A stretch of 64,000 nt of DNA, taken from assembly GCF_035621135.1 (NCBI RefSeq), contig NZ_CP141728.1, positions 1,612,001 to 1,676,000 on the forward strand. The letters run 5' to 3'. The notes under the pieces were generated by a model that saw only the letters and a program-made list of their open reading frames with translations, had not been told where the DNA came from and searched no databases. The position numbers were made by a program, and so were the translations under genes. This document shows, piece after piece, positions 27,433 to 35,929 of this stretch (position 1 is its first letter; every line of letters starts with the position of its first letter). This DNA comes from Sinanaerobacter sp. ZZT-01 (GTDB taxonomy: Bacteria; Bacillota; Clostridia; Peptostreptococcales; Anaerovoracaceae).

Positions 27433-28911
27433 TTAATTCTTTTTATTACAGTCACTTGCTTTTAATTCAAACCAGAAGGTACTGCCTTTTCCTTTTTCGC
27501 TCTCCACGCCGAATCGTGCCTCATGCAGCAAAAGAATTTCCTTTACGATAGATAAGCCGAGACCGGAACCGCCCGAAAGAGCACGAACTTGATGGCTGCT
27601 CGCTTTGTAATATCGATCCCAGATCTGCTCTAGTTCATCGGGTGAGATACCCTGACCGAAGTCAGTGACACTTAAATGAATCCAATTATTCTCATTTTTA
27701 AGTGAGACACGGATGTGCTTTGATTCCCCTCCGTAGCGGATTGCATTGTTCAAAAGATTTGAAACCACCTGCGTTAAGCGGGTTTCATCTCCGGACACCA
27801 TGTAGTTGTCCGAATCTTGTTCGCAGTCAAATTCAAATTGGAACCCTTCCTGCTCTTCTAGAATGAGATATGTTTGCAGCAAACTTGTGACCACCTTTTT
27901 TAGATCAAAGTCGTGAATTTGTAAAGCATCTACGCCGGATTGCATTTTCGAAATGGTTAAAAGATCGCTGACTAGAAGATTTAAACGATCGGCTTCATCG
28001 ATGATTACTTGTAAATGAGCATTCCGTTTTTCGGGATTTTCACCGGATAAATCGCGAATCATTTCAGCGTAAGACTTTACCATTGTAAGGGGGGTACGCA
28101 GATCATGAGATACATTTGCAATCAGATCTTTTTGCAGATTACTCGTTTTTGCTAACTCTTGAGAGGTATACGTTAGCGTATCTGCAAGTGCAACCATTTC
28201 TGAATAATGACCACCGTCAAAAGTGACATCATAATTTCCCTTAGCAAGCTGTGCCGCAGAATTTTTCATATGAATGATTGAGCGCGTAATACGGCGTGAA
28301 AGCAATAAGGACAAGAAAAAAGCCAGAGTCAGCGAAATTATAGTAACATAGACCAGTTGATTGGCTAAGATATCTACCGTTGCTTCAACCGGAGAAAGTG
28401 GTGCAAAGATACAAAGAAAAGTGGTTTTATTTGTATTGTTTTTGATTAAGCTGCCATATATCATAGTATCCTTTTTACCGGAAGGACTGGCTGTGGTAAA
28501 AGAAACCGTGTGTGTCGGACTCTGTTTCACCTGATGCTTAATTAAATTAATATCCTGTGATGGTTTATAAGAAGCCCGGGCTGGAGGATAGTTACCGTAT
28601 GACGTAAGAATGATTCCTTCCGGGAACTCCATGTACACATACATATCATTTTTATACGAAATTTGTGTAATTTCTTCAATCATGTTCGTAAATGTAGAAG
28701 AGTCAGAGGAAGCATAATCCTTAGAAATTGTGGCAGCAATTTTTAAAATCTGGCGAGCTTTCATATCCTGATAATAAGTTTGTAAAAAAAATATCTGCAA
28801 GAACCACAAAATAACCAAGACAAAGGCTGCAAACAAGCCGAAATACATCCATAATTTAAATTGAAGGCTTTTTGTATCAATGGTTTTATAAGAACTTAAA
28901 TTAAATTTCAA
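27433..28911 (-). CDS. Sensor histidine kinase
   Basis: A 492-residue membrane kinase. Membrane segments at about 20-43 and 185-207 flank an extracellular sensor of about 140 residues. HAMP (about 208-260) is followed by the H-box VSHDLRTPLTMVKSY, N-box NLLNNAIRYGG, and G boxes DFGQGISPDEL and GGSGLGLSIVKEI. Its start overlaps the end of the response-regulator gene by 11 bp, so they are cotranscribed. The signal is unknown; nothing next to it is an obvious target. Confidence 0.93.
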   Translation of the reverse strand: MKFNLSSYKTIDTKSLQFKLWMYFGLFAAFVLVILWFLQIFFLQTYYQDMKARQILKIAATISKDYASSDSSTFTNMIEEITQISYKNDMYVYMEFPEGIILTSYGNYPPARASYKPSQDINLIKHQVKQSPTHTVSFTTASPSGKKDTMIYGSLIKNNTNKTTFLCIFAPLSPVEATVDILANQLVYVTIISLTLAFFLSLLLSRRITRSIIHMKNSAAQLAKGNYDVTFDGGHYSEMVALADTLTYTSQELAKTSNLQKDLIANVSHDLRTPLTMVKSYAEMIRDLSGENPEKRNAHLQVIIDEADRLNLLVSDLLTISKMQSGVDALQIHDFDLKKVVTSLLQTYLILEEQEGFQFEFDCEQDSDNYMVSGDETRLTQVVSNLLNNAIRYGGESKHIRVSLKNENNWIHLSVTDFGQGISPDELEQIWDRYYKASSHQVRALSGGSGLGLSIVKEILLLHEARFGVESEKGKGSTFWFELKASDCNKKN

Positions 28912-29572
28912 ATTTATAGCCTACCCCTCGTAATGTAACAATGTGATCACGATATTTACCTAAGTTGTTTCTTAAATTTTTAATGTGTGTATCGATGGTG
29001 CGGTCGTCTCCGAAGAAATCGTATCCCCAGATATCACGTAAAAGCTTATCTCTTGATAACGCAATGTTTTTATTTTGAGCGAGATAAAATAAGAGGTCAT
29101 ATTCCTTTGGTGTCAATTCTATTTTTTCTCCGTCAATTGTGACGTTACGTGCAAGAATGTTGATTTCCAAGCCATCAAAAGTGAGGACCTCATTATTTTG
29201 CGCGCTCTGCTGTCTTCTTCGTGTCAGCGCTACATTGATCCGTGCCATCAACTCTTTTGGGCTGAAGGGCTTTACTACGTAATCATCAATACCGAGCTCA
29301 AATCCAAATAGTTTGTCGTACTCTTCGCCCCGTGCAGAAAGCATAATAACTGGAATGTCCATCGTTTTTTTTATTTCCTTGCAGGTTGAAAAACCGTCTA
29401 GTTTAGGCATCATAATATCCATTACGATAAGATCAAAATCATATTGTTTGGTAAGCGCAACGGCTTCCATGCCGTCGGCAGCTTCTTTCACTTCATAGCC
29501 ATTAAATTCAGCATATTCACGGATAACTTCACGAATTTTTTGTTCATCATCAACAATTAAAATTAGCGCCAT
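28901..29572 (-). CDS. OmpR/PhoB-family response regulator
   Basis: A 223-residue regulator. The receiver domain (1-120) has DDE near the N-terminus, the phospho-Asp in DLIVMDIMMPKLDG and the Lys in VVKPFSPKEL. The C-terminal winged helix has LTPKEYDLLFYLAQ and the recognition region WGYDFFGDDRTIDTHIKNLR. It partners the overlapping kinase. Ribosome site AGGAGAGGGG on the minus strand. Confidence 0.95.
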   Translation of the reverse strand: MALILIVDDEQKIREVIREYAEFNGYEVKEAADGMEAVALTKQYDFDLIVMDIMMPKLDGFSTCKEIKKTMDIPVIMLSARGEEYDKLFGFELGIDDYVVKPFSPKELMARINVALTRRRQQSAQNNEVLTFDGLEINILARNVTIDGEKIELTPKEYDLLFYLAQNKNIALSRDKLLRDIWGYDFFGDDRTIDTHIKNLRNNLGKYRDHIVTLRGVGYKFEI

Positions 29573-29654
29573 AACAATATCCCCTCTCCTTTTTTTAAAA
29601 TCTATTTCACGTTTAAATCATTAGTTATTTTTATTTATTGCTTTTTCTGATTCG

Positions 29655-29663
29655 ATTATAACA
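29655..29663 (-). promoter_or_regulatory. Extended -10 promoter of the two-component operon
   Basis: On the minus strand the sequence reads TGTTATAAT, a TGn-extended -10 without a good -35. It lies about 83 bp upstream of the regulator start and is divergent from carD. Confidence 0.45.
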
Positions 29664-29737
29664 TAGTCGCATGTGCATTTCTTTAAGAATACGTTTTCTT
29701 TGTGAAAATTAAGTGATTTTTTAATAAAATATTTGTG

Positions 29738-29810
29738 TTGACACATAAATACCATTATGATAAAATGAAAAATTGTTTTCTTGACATGACATGCTTCTGT
29801 CATTTATACT
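29738..29810 (+). promoter_or_regulatory. Tandem sigma-A promoters of carD with an internal palindrome
   Basis: P1: TTGACA (29738-29743), 17 bp, TAAAAT (29761-29766). P2: TTGACA (29781-29786), 18 bp, TATACT (29805-29810). The P2 spacer contains a perfect inverted repeat ATGACA (29786-29791) / TGTCAT (29798-29803), a likely operator for an unidentified regulator. Confidence 0.7.
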
Positions 29811-29834
29811 ATAAATAGACTGGAGGCGTTTATT

Positions 29835-30308
29835 ATGTTTACAATTGGTGAAAAAATTGTATATCCAATGCACGGAGCGGGTGTTATTGAAACGATTGAA
29901 GAAAAGAAGATTTTGGGAGAATCTAGGAGGTATTATATATTAAAGCTCTCTTGCAGTGATATAAAGATTATGATTCCTGTAGATGCTACCGATGAAATTG
30001 GGGTAAGAGCTGTGGTGTCAGAGGAAAAATTATCCTGTGTCTTTGAGATACTGAATAGTAAATCATCCGTTATGTCGACGAATTGGAATCGTAGATATCG
30101 CGAGAATATGGAAAAGTTGAAAACAGGGGAAATTGAAGAAGTCGCAGAAGTCGTTCGGGATCTTACTCGTTGCGAAAGGGATAAGAAGCTTTCAACAGGG
30201 GAAAAGAAGATGCTTATCAATGCAAATCAGATTTTAGTAAGTGAGATTATATTGGTGAAAGAAATAGACCGAGATGCAGCGACAGCAATAGTAGATGCAG
30301 CAGTTTGA
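29835..30308 (+). CDS. CarD family transcriptional regulator
   Basis: A 157-residue protein. The N-terminal RNAP-interaction (Tudor-like) domain begins MFTIGEKIVYPMHGAGVIETIEEK, and a helical DNA-binding C-terminus follows (WNRRYRENMEKLKTGE, LSTGEKKMLINANQILVSEI). CarD binds the RNA polymerase beta subunit and modulates open-complex stability, often at rRNA promoters. Its place ahead of the yacL-ispDF genes is conserved in Firmicutes. Two promoters and a palindrome upstream suggest regulated expression. Confidence 0.93.
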   Translation: MFTIGEKIVYPMHGAGVIETIEEKKILGESRRYYILKLSCSDIKIMIPVDATDEIGVRAVVSEEKLSCVFEILNSKSSVMSTNWNRRYRENMEKLKTGEIEEVAEVVRDLTRCERDKKLSTGEKKMLINANQILVSEIILVKEIDRDAATAIVDAAV

Positions 30309-30347
30309 GAATAGAGACTACAAAATAAAACAAGGGGGGGTGAACGC

Positions 30348-31445
30348 GTGTTCACAAAAATTTTTAGAATAGTATTTACACTATGTGGACTATTATTTGG
30401 ATATGGTATTGCTTTATTAGTTAAGGTAAGTAATATAAGTTCAGTTTTAGGAATGCGGCAGTCGGAAGAGCTTATTATGGCAGGAGCTTTTATTCTTCTG
30501 TCTGGAATTATATTTTTTAAATTAGCACCATTGGTTCGTAGGCATGGGGTTAAAGTGGCAAAGGGGATTGAATCTGATTTGTCAAAGGTTCCAACGAATG
30601 ATATGGTTGCAGGAATTATTGGATTAATTATTGGGTTGATTCTCGCATTTTTTATTAGTCAGATATTGTATTCCATCACGATTTTAAGTGTTGCGTATAT
30701 TAGTACGATTTTATCGGTAATTACTTATTTATTCCTGGGATATTTGGGAATGAGTGTTGCGCAAAAGAAAAGCAAGGATGTTCCTGCCTACCAATGGATG
30801 AGTGTTTCAAAAAAGCAGACGAAAAGCAAGAACAAAGGAAATGATGCTACCCCAAAGATTTTAGATACCAGCGTAATCATCGATGGGCGTATTGCAGATA
30901 TTATGAAGACTGGCTTTATTGAGGGAACAATTGTAATACCTGAATTTGTGTTAGTTGAGCTGCGCCATATTGCAGATTCTTCGGACAGCCTAAAGAGGAA
31001 TCGTGGACGAAGAGGTTTGGATATACTAAATCGAATTCAAAATGATTACGGTATTGATATTTATAATACAAATTCCGAAAAAGCTTTAGACGAAATTCCT
31101 GAAGTTGATGTAAAACTGTTGAAGCTTGCGCAAATTATGAATGGAAAGGTTGTCACAAACGATTTCAACTTAAATAAAGTAGCCATGATTAAAGGGGTTG
31201 AAGTACTTAATATCAATGAATTGGCAAATACTTTAAAGCCTGTTGTACTTCCGGGTGAGGACATGCAGCTCTTCCTCGTAAAAGAAGGAAAAGAAAATAA
31301 TCAGGCAGTTGCTTACTTAGATGATGGAACGATGATTGTTGTAGAAGAAGGGAAGCGCTACATCGGCAAGACGATTGATGTTGCTGTAACTAGCGTATTG
31401 CAAACATCTGCCGGACGTATGATTTTTGCTAAGCCGAAACGATAA
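30348..31445 (+). CDS. PIN/TRAM domain membrane protein (YacL-type)
   Basis: A 365-residue protein. Four N-terminal membrane segments (about residues 5-25, 40-58, 83-105 and 110-130) are followed by a PIN nuclease domain with its acidic residues (KILDTSVIIDGRIADI, ELRHIAD, KVVTNDFNLNKVA) and a C-terminal TRAM RNA-binding domain. The start is GTG 30348 behind a run of G (30334-30340). Homologue of B. subtilis YacL; a membrane-tethered RNase role is likely but unproven. It sits between carD and ispDF. Confidence 0.92.
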   Translation: MFTKIFRIVFTLCGLLFGYGIALLVKVSNISSVLGMRQSEELIMAGAFILLSGIIFFKLAPLVRRHGVKVAKGIESDLSKVPTNDMVAGIIGLIIGLILAFFISQILYSITILSVAYISTILSVITYLFLGYLGMSVAQKKSKDVPAYQWMSVSKKQTKSKNKGNDATPKILDTSVIIDGRIADIMKTGFIEGTIVIPEFVLVELRHIADSSDSLKRNRGRRGLDILNRIQNDYGIDIYNTNSEKALDEIPEVDVKLLKLAQIMNGKVVTNDFNLNKVAMIKGVEVLNINELANTLKPVVLPGEDMQLFLVKEGKENNQAVAYLDDGTMIVVEEGKRYIGKTIDVAVTSVLQTSAGRMIFAKPKR

Positions 31446-31468
31446 GAAGTAAAGCATAGGAAAGCATT

Positions 31469-32674
31469 ATGTATAAGAATAAAAAAGTAGCAGTCATTAT
31501 TGCTGCAGCCGGTTCTGGAACGAGAATGGGCTGTGGGCAATCAAAACAATTTCGAAAAATCAGCGGCCTGCCTGTAGTGGTAAGAGCCGTTGGTGTTTTT
31601 TCAGAGCATTCTTTTATCGATGAAATTTACATTGTGGCAAGAAGAGAAGAACAACAGACCTTATCACAGATGATAGACGAATACGGATTAAAAAAAATAA
31701 AAGCAATCGTTGCAGGTGGCGAAACAAGGCAGGATTCTGTTTTTAATGGAATAAAAGCTTTAGAGCCGGATAACGAATTTGTTTTGGTTCACGACGGGGC
31801 GAGAGCATTTGTATCACGGGATGTGATAACGAGAACCGTAGAGGCTTTGTCGCACGGCGTTGCAGCAGCGGCAGCAGTCACTGTAAAAGATACCATTAAA
31901 ATGAGTGAAGATGGAGTTTTTACGAAAACACCGGACCGGAGTTGCCTTTATCATGTTCAGACACCGCAGGGATTTCATGTTTCAGTGTTGAAAGAGGCGC
32001 ATGAAAAAGCTTCTTTAGACCATTTTTATGGAACAGACGATACGGTATTGGTAGAAAGAATTGGAAAAAAAGTATACCTCGTAGAAGGTGATTACGATAA
32101 TATTAAAATTACAACAGAAGAAGATTTACTTTTTGGAGAAGCAATTGTAAAAAAAGGCAGGGAAGGTGGATTTCTTTTGAAAGAGGAATGTAAACAAAAT
32201 ATAATTCGAGTTGGGACGGGATTTGATGTCCATCGATTGGTTGAGCAAAGAAAACTCATTTTAGGAGGAGTTGAAATTCCTTTTGAAAAGGGTCTTTTAG
32301 GACATTCCGATGCGGATGTATTGTTGCATGCGATTATGGATGCTTTGCTGGGTGCAGGTGGATTTGGTGATATTGGCACACACTTTCCGGATAGTGATCC
32401 CGCATATTGCGGTATTTCCAGCTTAGAACTGTTAAAACAGGTGGATCACATTTTAAAAGAAGAAGGCTATACTATTGGGAATATAGATGCGTCTGTCATT
32501 GCGCAAAAACCAAAAATTGCACCATATATACAAGAAATAAGACAAAAAATAGCCGTAACATTGCAAATGAAATTAAATTGCATTAATATAAAGGGTACGA
32601 CAACGGAGCAATTGGGATTTTGCGGTCGTGAAGAAGGCATTGCAGCACAAGCTTCTGTCACACTTTACCAATGA
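31469..32674 (+). CDS. ispDF: Bifunctional IspD/IspF isoprenoid biosynthesis enzyme
   Basis: A 401-residue fusion. Residues 1-225 are the MEP cytidylyltransferase IspD ([37 protein letters not shown]); residues about 245-401 are the MECDP synthase IspF ([45 protein letters not shown]). They catalyse steps 3 and 5 of the MEP pathway. In most Firmicutes these are two adjacent genes, as in B. subtilis; here one reading frame spans both with a short linker. Confidence 0.95.
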   Translation: MYKNKKVAVIIAAAGSGTRMGCGQSKQFRKISGLPVVVRAVGVFSEHSFIDEIYIVARREEQQTLSQMIDEYGLKKIKAIVAGGETRQDSVFNGIKALEPDNEFVLVHDGARAFVSRDVITRTVEALSHGVAAAAAVTVKDTIKMSEDGVFTKTPDRSCLYHVQTPQGFHVSVLKEAHEKASLDHFYGTDDTVLVERIGKKVYLVEGDYDNIKITTEEDLLFGEAIVKKGREGGFLLKEECKQNIIRVGTGFDVHRLVEQRKLILGGVEIPFEKGLLGHSDADVLLHAIMDALLGAGGFGDIGTHFPDSDPAYCGISSLELLKQVDHILKEEGYTIGNIDASVIAQKPKIAPYIQEIRQKIAVTLQMKLNCINIKGTTTEQLGFCGREEGIAAQASVTLYQ

Positions 32675-32687
32675 AAAATGATACCAT

Positions 32688-32745
32688 CCTTTCACAAAGG
32701 AGGGTGACGAAATGAAAAATAGAAATATAGAAGGAGAATTCTTGT
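32688..32745 (+). promoter_or_regulatory. proS leader with a hairpin-masked ribosome site and overlapping upstream start
   Basis: CCTTT (32688-32692) can pair with AAAGG (32696-32700), the first part of the very strong ribosome site AAAGGAGGGTGA (32696-32707). That site serves an ATG at 32712 whose 64-codon frame overlaps proS in another frame. proS itself has AAGGAG at about 32731-32736. This may be a translational control element; inferred. Confidence 0.35.
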
Positions 32746-34464
32746 ATGAGACTTTCAAAAATGTACTTAAGAACGTTGAGAGAAGTACCCTCAGAAGCAG
32801 AGATACCAAGCCATATTTTACTGCTTCGGGCTGGTATGATTCGGAAATTGGTTTCGGGCGTATATGGATTTATGCCTTTGGGTTATCGCTCTCTGCGAAA
32901 AATTGAACAGATTGTTCGGGAAGAAATGGACAAGAAGGGGGCGCAGGAAATCTTGATGTCTGCAATCCAGCCCGCCGAATTGTGGGAAGAATCAGGCAGA
33001 TGGGCGGCATTTGGACCGGAAATGTTTCGCCTCAAAGATCGGAATGAAAGACAGTTTTGCCTAGGCCCTACTCATGAAGAAATTTTTACGGATATTGTGC
33101 GGAGTGAAATCAGTTCCTATAGACAGCTCCCACTCAATCTTTATCAAATACAAACAAAATACAGAGATGAAAAAAGACCGAGATTCGGACTGATGAGAAG
33201 CCGGGAATTTATTATGAAGGATTCCTATTCCTTTGACCGAGATTGGGAAGGGCTGGATAAGAGCTATGACGATATGTACGATGCATATACGAAGATCTTT
33301 ACACGCTGTGGATTAACTTTCCGTGCAGTGGAGGCAGATACTGGAGCTATGGGCGGCAGTAATTCACATGAATTCTGCGCATTATCTGAAGTCGGAGAAA
33401 GTGAAATTGCTTATTGTGAAGCATGTCAGATGGCAGCAACGATAGAACGTGCTCCTTGTGTCGATGAAAAGGCACCGCAGGAAGCGGAATTGCCATTAGA
33501 AGAGGTAATGACTCCAGGAACGAAAAGCATAGCTGAAGTCGTCGATTTTTTAAAAATTCCGGTTACTAAAACGATCAAAGCACTTCTATTTCAAGTCTAT
33601 AATCAGGACTACAAGTATGTAGCAGCGTTTGTCCGTGGAGATCGGGAATTAAACATGACGAAGCTGATCAATATTTTAAAAATTGCAGAGCATGAGATTG
33701 AATTTGCTGATGAGGAACAAATGCATAAAGAAACTGGATGCGTTGGAGGATTTACAGGACCAATTGGCTTGCATGATTGCAAGATTGTAGTTGATACAGA
33801 ATTGGTTGAAGCAAAAAATTTATGTGCCGGTGCATGTAAAGCAGATCATCATCTAATAAATGTCAATTATGGAAGAGATTATAAAGGTGACATCGTAACG
33901 GACTTGAAGCTGTTAAAAGAAGGTGAGCCTTGCCCGGTATGTGGAGCTCCGGTTAAAATCACAAGAGGGATTGAAGTCGGACAGGTGTTTAAGCTTGGAA
34001 CGAAATACAGCGAAGCGATGAACGCTTATTATAAAGATGAAAATATGAAAGATCACATCATGGTTATGGGTTGCTATGGTGTAGGAGTCTCTCGAACTTT
34101 GGCTGCCATCGTCGAGCAGCATCATGATGAAAATGGTATCATTTGGCCGATGCCGGTTGCACCTTACCATGTGGTAGTCACGATTGTAAACACTAATAAT
34201 GAAGAGCAGATCAGCCTTGCAGAGGAACTATATCAAGAGCTTCAAAGAGCTGGCGTGGAAGTTCTTTTGGATGACCGAAAAGAACGTCCAGGCGTAAAAT
34301 TTAAGGATGCTGATTTGTTGGGAATTCCTGTGCGGATCACAGTTGGAAAGCAGGCAACTGATCGAATCGTTGAATGGAAGCTTCGTGAATGCAGCGACTC
34401 CGTAAATATGAATGCGACAGAGGCTTTGGAAAAAACAGTGGTACTGGTAAATCAGAAAAAGTAA
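32746..34464 (+). CDS. proS: Prolyl-tRNA synthetase (bacterial type with editing domain)
   Basis: A 572-residue class IIa synthetase. Motif 2 region [25 protein letters not shown], and motif 3 [14 protein letters not shown]. The insertion (editing) domain lies at about residues 225-390 ([20 protein letters not shown]), which clears Ala-tRNA-Pro; a C-terminal anticodon-binding domain follows. Located after ispDF where many Firmicutes have gltX or proS. Confidence 0.96.
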   Translation: MRLSKMYLRTLREVPSEAEIPSHILLLRAGMIRKLVSGVYGFMPLGYRSLRKIEQIVREEMDKKGAQEILMSAIQPAELWEESGRWAAFGPEMFRLKDRNERQFCLGPTHEEIFTDIVRSEISSYRQLPLNLYQIQTKYRDEKRPRFGLMRSREFIMKDSYSFDRDWEGLDKSYDDMYDAYTKIFTRCGLTFRAVEADTGAMGGSNSHEFCALSEVGESEIAYCEACQMAATIERAPCVDEKAPQEAELPLEEVMTPGTKSIAEVVDFLKIPVTKTIKALLFQVYNQDYKYVAAFVRGDRELNMTKLINILKIAEHEIEFADEEQMHKETGCVGGFTGPIGLHDCKIVVDTELVEAKNLCAGACKADHHLINVNYGRDYKGDIVTDLKLLKEGEPCPVCGAPVKITRGIEVGQVFKLGTKYSEAMNAYYKDENMKDHIMVMGCYGVGVSRTLAAIVEQHHDENGIIWPMPVAPYHVVVTIVNTNNEEQISLAEELYQELQRAGVEVLLDDRKERPGVKFKDADLLGIPVRITVGKQATDRIVEWKLRECSDSVNMNATEALEKTVVLVNQKK

Positions 34465-34486
34465 GCAAAAAGCAGGAGGGGCGAGT

Positions 34487-35005
34487 ATGTGGACTGGTGG
34501 AGTACGAGTTGTTGTTTTGGATGAACACAAGCGTATTTTAATGGTAAAACAGCATCATGAGGATAAGGACATTTGGATGGTGCCTGGCGGAGGCATTGAG
34601 GCTGGAGAAAATGCTTCACAGGCTGCCGTACGTGAGGTAAAAGAAGAAACAGGTTTGGATATTAAAGTAGTAAAGCTGCTCTGGCATGTAGAAGAAGTTT
34701 CGGAGGAAAGAGGACAGCGCTTTGTAAATTTCTTTTTGGCAAATAAAATTGGGGGAGAATTATGCTTGGGAGAAGACCCTGAATTTGATTCACAGCATCA
34801 GGTACTACGTGACGTTCAATTTTTGACACAAAAAGAAGTACTGTCCTTGGAACATGTTTATCCGGATTATTTGCGAGACGAACTTTGGTATGCGATTGGA
34901 CGCTATATCGACTGCGATGTATTATCCGATTCGGTTCATAAACTCATGATGGATCATTTTAACGAAAAAGAAAATGGATATAATCCATTTAAGCTAAGAA
35001 AATAG
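34487..35005 (+). CDS. NUDIX hydrolase
   Basis: A 172-residue protein. The Nudix box is complete: GGIEAGENASQAAVREVKEE then TGL, giving G-x5-E-x7-REV-x-EE-x-TG. It hydrolyses a nucleoside-diphosphate-linked compound; the substrate cannot be read from the sequence. The C-terminal 40 residues (IGRYIDCDVLSDSVHKLMMD) are unlike MutT. Only 22 bp separate it from proS. Confidence 0.9.
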   Translation: MWTGGVRVVVLDEHKRILMVKQHHEDKDIWMVPGGGIEAGENASQAAVREVKEETGLDIKVVKLLWHVEEVSEERGQRFVNFFLANKIGGELCLGEDPEFDSQHQVLRDVQFLTQKEVLSLEHVYPDYLRDELWYAIGRYIDCDVLSDSVHKLMMDHFNEKENGYNPFKLRK

Positions 35006-35038
35006 TAAATGCTTATAACAAAGAAAAGGAGAGCGCAT

Positions 35039-35530
35039 ATGAAAAAGATTATTACCATCGAAATGGAGAACGGTGATGTGATGAAAGCGGAGCTTTATCC
35101 GGAAGTTGCCCCAAAAACAGTGGAAAACTTTGTTGATTTAATTGAAAAGAAGTTTTTTGACGGCACTATTTTTCACAGAGTGATTCCGGGATTTATGATT
35201 CAAGGCGGAGATCCGACTGGTACAGGAATGGGCGGACCAGGGCATACCATTGAAGGAGAGTTTGCGGCAAATGGGTTTAAAAATGAGCTAAAGCACACAG
35301 CGGGTGTCTTATCTATGGCGAGAGCGATGGACCCCAATTCGGCAGGATCACAGTTTTTTATCATGGTAGAAGATGCTCCTCATCTAGACGGTCAATATGC
35401 TGCCTTTGGGAAACTAATTGAAGGCTTAGAGGTGGCAAGGAAGATTGTAGCTGTAAAAAGAGATGCAATGGATAAGCCGAAGACAGAGCAAAAAATGAAA
35501 TCTGTTACGGTTGAAGAAATCGAAGAGTAA
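35039..35530 (+). CDS. Cyclophilin-type peptidyl-prolyl isomerase
   Basis: A 163-residue cytoplasmic cyclophilin, with no signal peptide. Conserved active-site blocks: GTIFHRVIPGFMIQGGDPTG, GVLSMARAMDPNSAGSQFFI and LDGQYAAFGKLIEG. It catalyses Xaa-Pro isomerisation in protein folding. ATG 35039 follows AAAAGGAGAG; ATG 35009 lies only four bases after the nudix stop and lacks a site. Followed by a terminator. Confidence 0.93.
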   Translation: MKKIITIEMENGDVMKAELYPEVAPKTVENFVDLIEKKFFDGTIFHRVIPGFMIQGGDPTGTGMGGPGHTIEGEFAANGFKNELKHTAGVLSMARAMDPNSAGSQFFIMVEDAPHLDGQYAAFGKLIEGLEVARKIVAVKRDAMDKPKTEQKMKSVTVEEIEE

Positions 35531-35544
35531 AGAAAAAACAAAAG

Positions 35545-35586
35545 AGTAAGGGGCTTTCTGTAGAGAGGAAGCCTCTTACTTTTATT
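35545..35586 (+). terminator. Terminator after the cyclophilin gene
   Basis: 12-bp stem AGTAAGGGGCTT (35545-35556) / AAGCCTCTTACT (35569-35580) with one G-T pair, followed by TTTATT. Confidence 0.85.
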
Positions 35587-35929
35587 AATAAAAAATTAAT
35601 TTTATAAAAAAAGCGTTGGATGCGGTTTCGGATATGTTGCGAAAAAGCGAGAATAAAGAAATAATATCTGCAAATAAAAAGATTCTGCTTTGTCATTTGA
35701 GCCAAATTTATGTAGAAAATGTGAAAATTTATGAAATGATAATGATGTACTTGACATTCTTGTAACATTCTTGTAACATTTAAATGTACTTTTTCATAGG
35801 ATACATACATAAGAATAAATAGGAGAAACTACTAAAAGATTCTATCTTTATTTTATAAAAGTTTAATACGAATCCGGAAGCAAGGAGGTATGAAAATAGA
35901 AACGGTAGATTTGCACAAAGGAGAGTAAG
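35587..35929. other. 343-bp intergenic region upstream of the M23 peptidase
   Basis: It contains the promoter region with a WalR-like box (35751-35802, listed separately) and an untranslated leader of about 110 nt. A 12-codon ATG frame (35890-35928) ends just before the M23 start, but its AAGGAGG is only one base from the ATG. No riboswitch consensus was recognised, and nothing else is evident. Confidence 0.5.
35751..35802 (+). promoter_or_regulatory. Promoter region with WalR (YycF)-type box
   Basis: TGTAAC (35761-35766), 5 bp, TGTAAC (35772-35777) fits the WalR consensus TGTWAH-N5-TGTWAH exactly, within an 11-bp tandem repeat ACATTCTTGTA (35754-35764, 35765-35775). A TTGACA -35 (35751-35756) with TAACAT (35774-35779) overlaps it; TAGGAT (35797-35802) is an alternative -10. 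Essential WalR targets are cell-wall hydrolases, as here. Confidence 0.6.

Noticed and set aside
27433-29572. Two-component system as WalRK
   Set aside because: The kinase lacks the PAS domain typical of WalK and no walHIJ-type genes adjoin, so the WalR box at 35761 cannot be tied to this pair.
35890-35928. 12-codon leader peptide before the M23 gene
   Set aside because: The AAGGAGG is only one base from its ATG, so initiation would be poor.
35810-35929. c-di-AMP (ydaO) riboswitch before the M23 peptidase
   Set aside because: Such genes are typical ydaO targets, but the leader is only about 110 nt and I could not lay out the conserved pseudo-symmetrical core.
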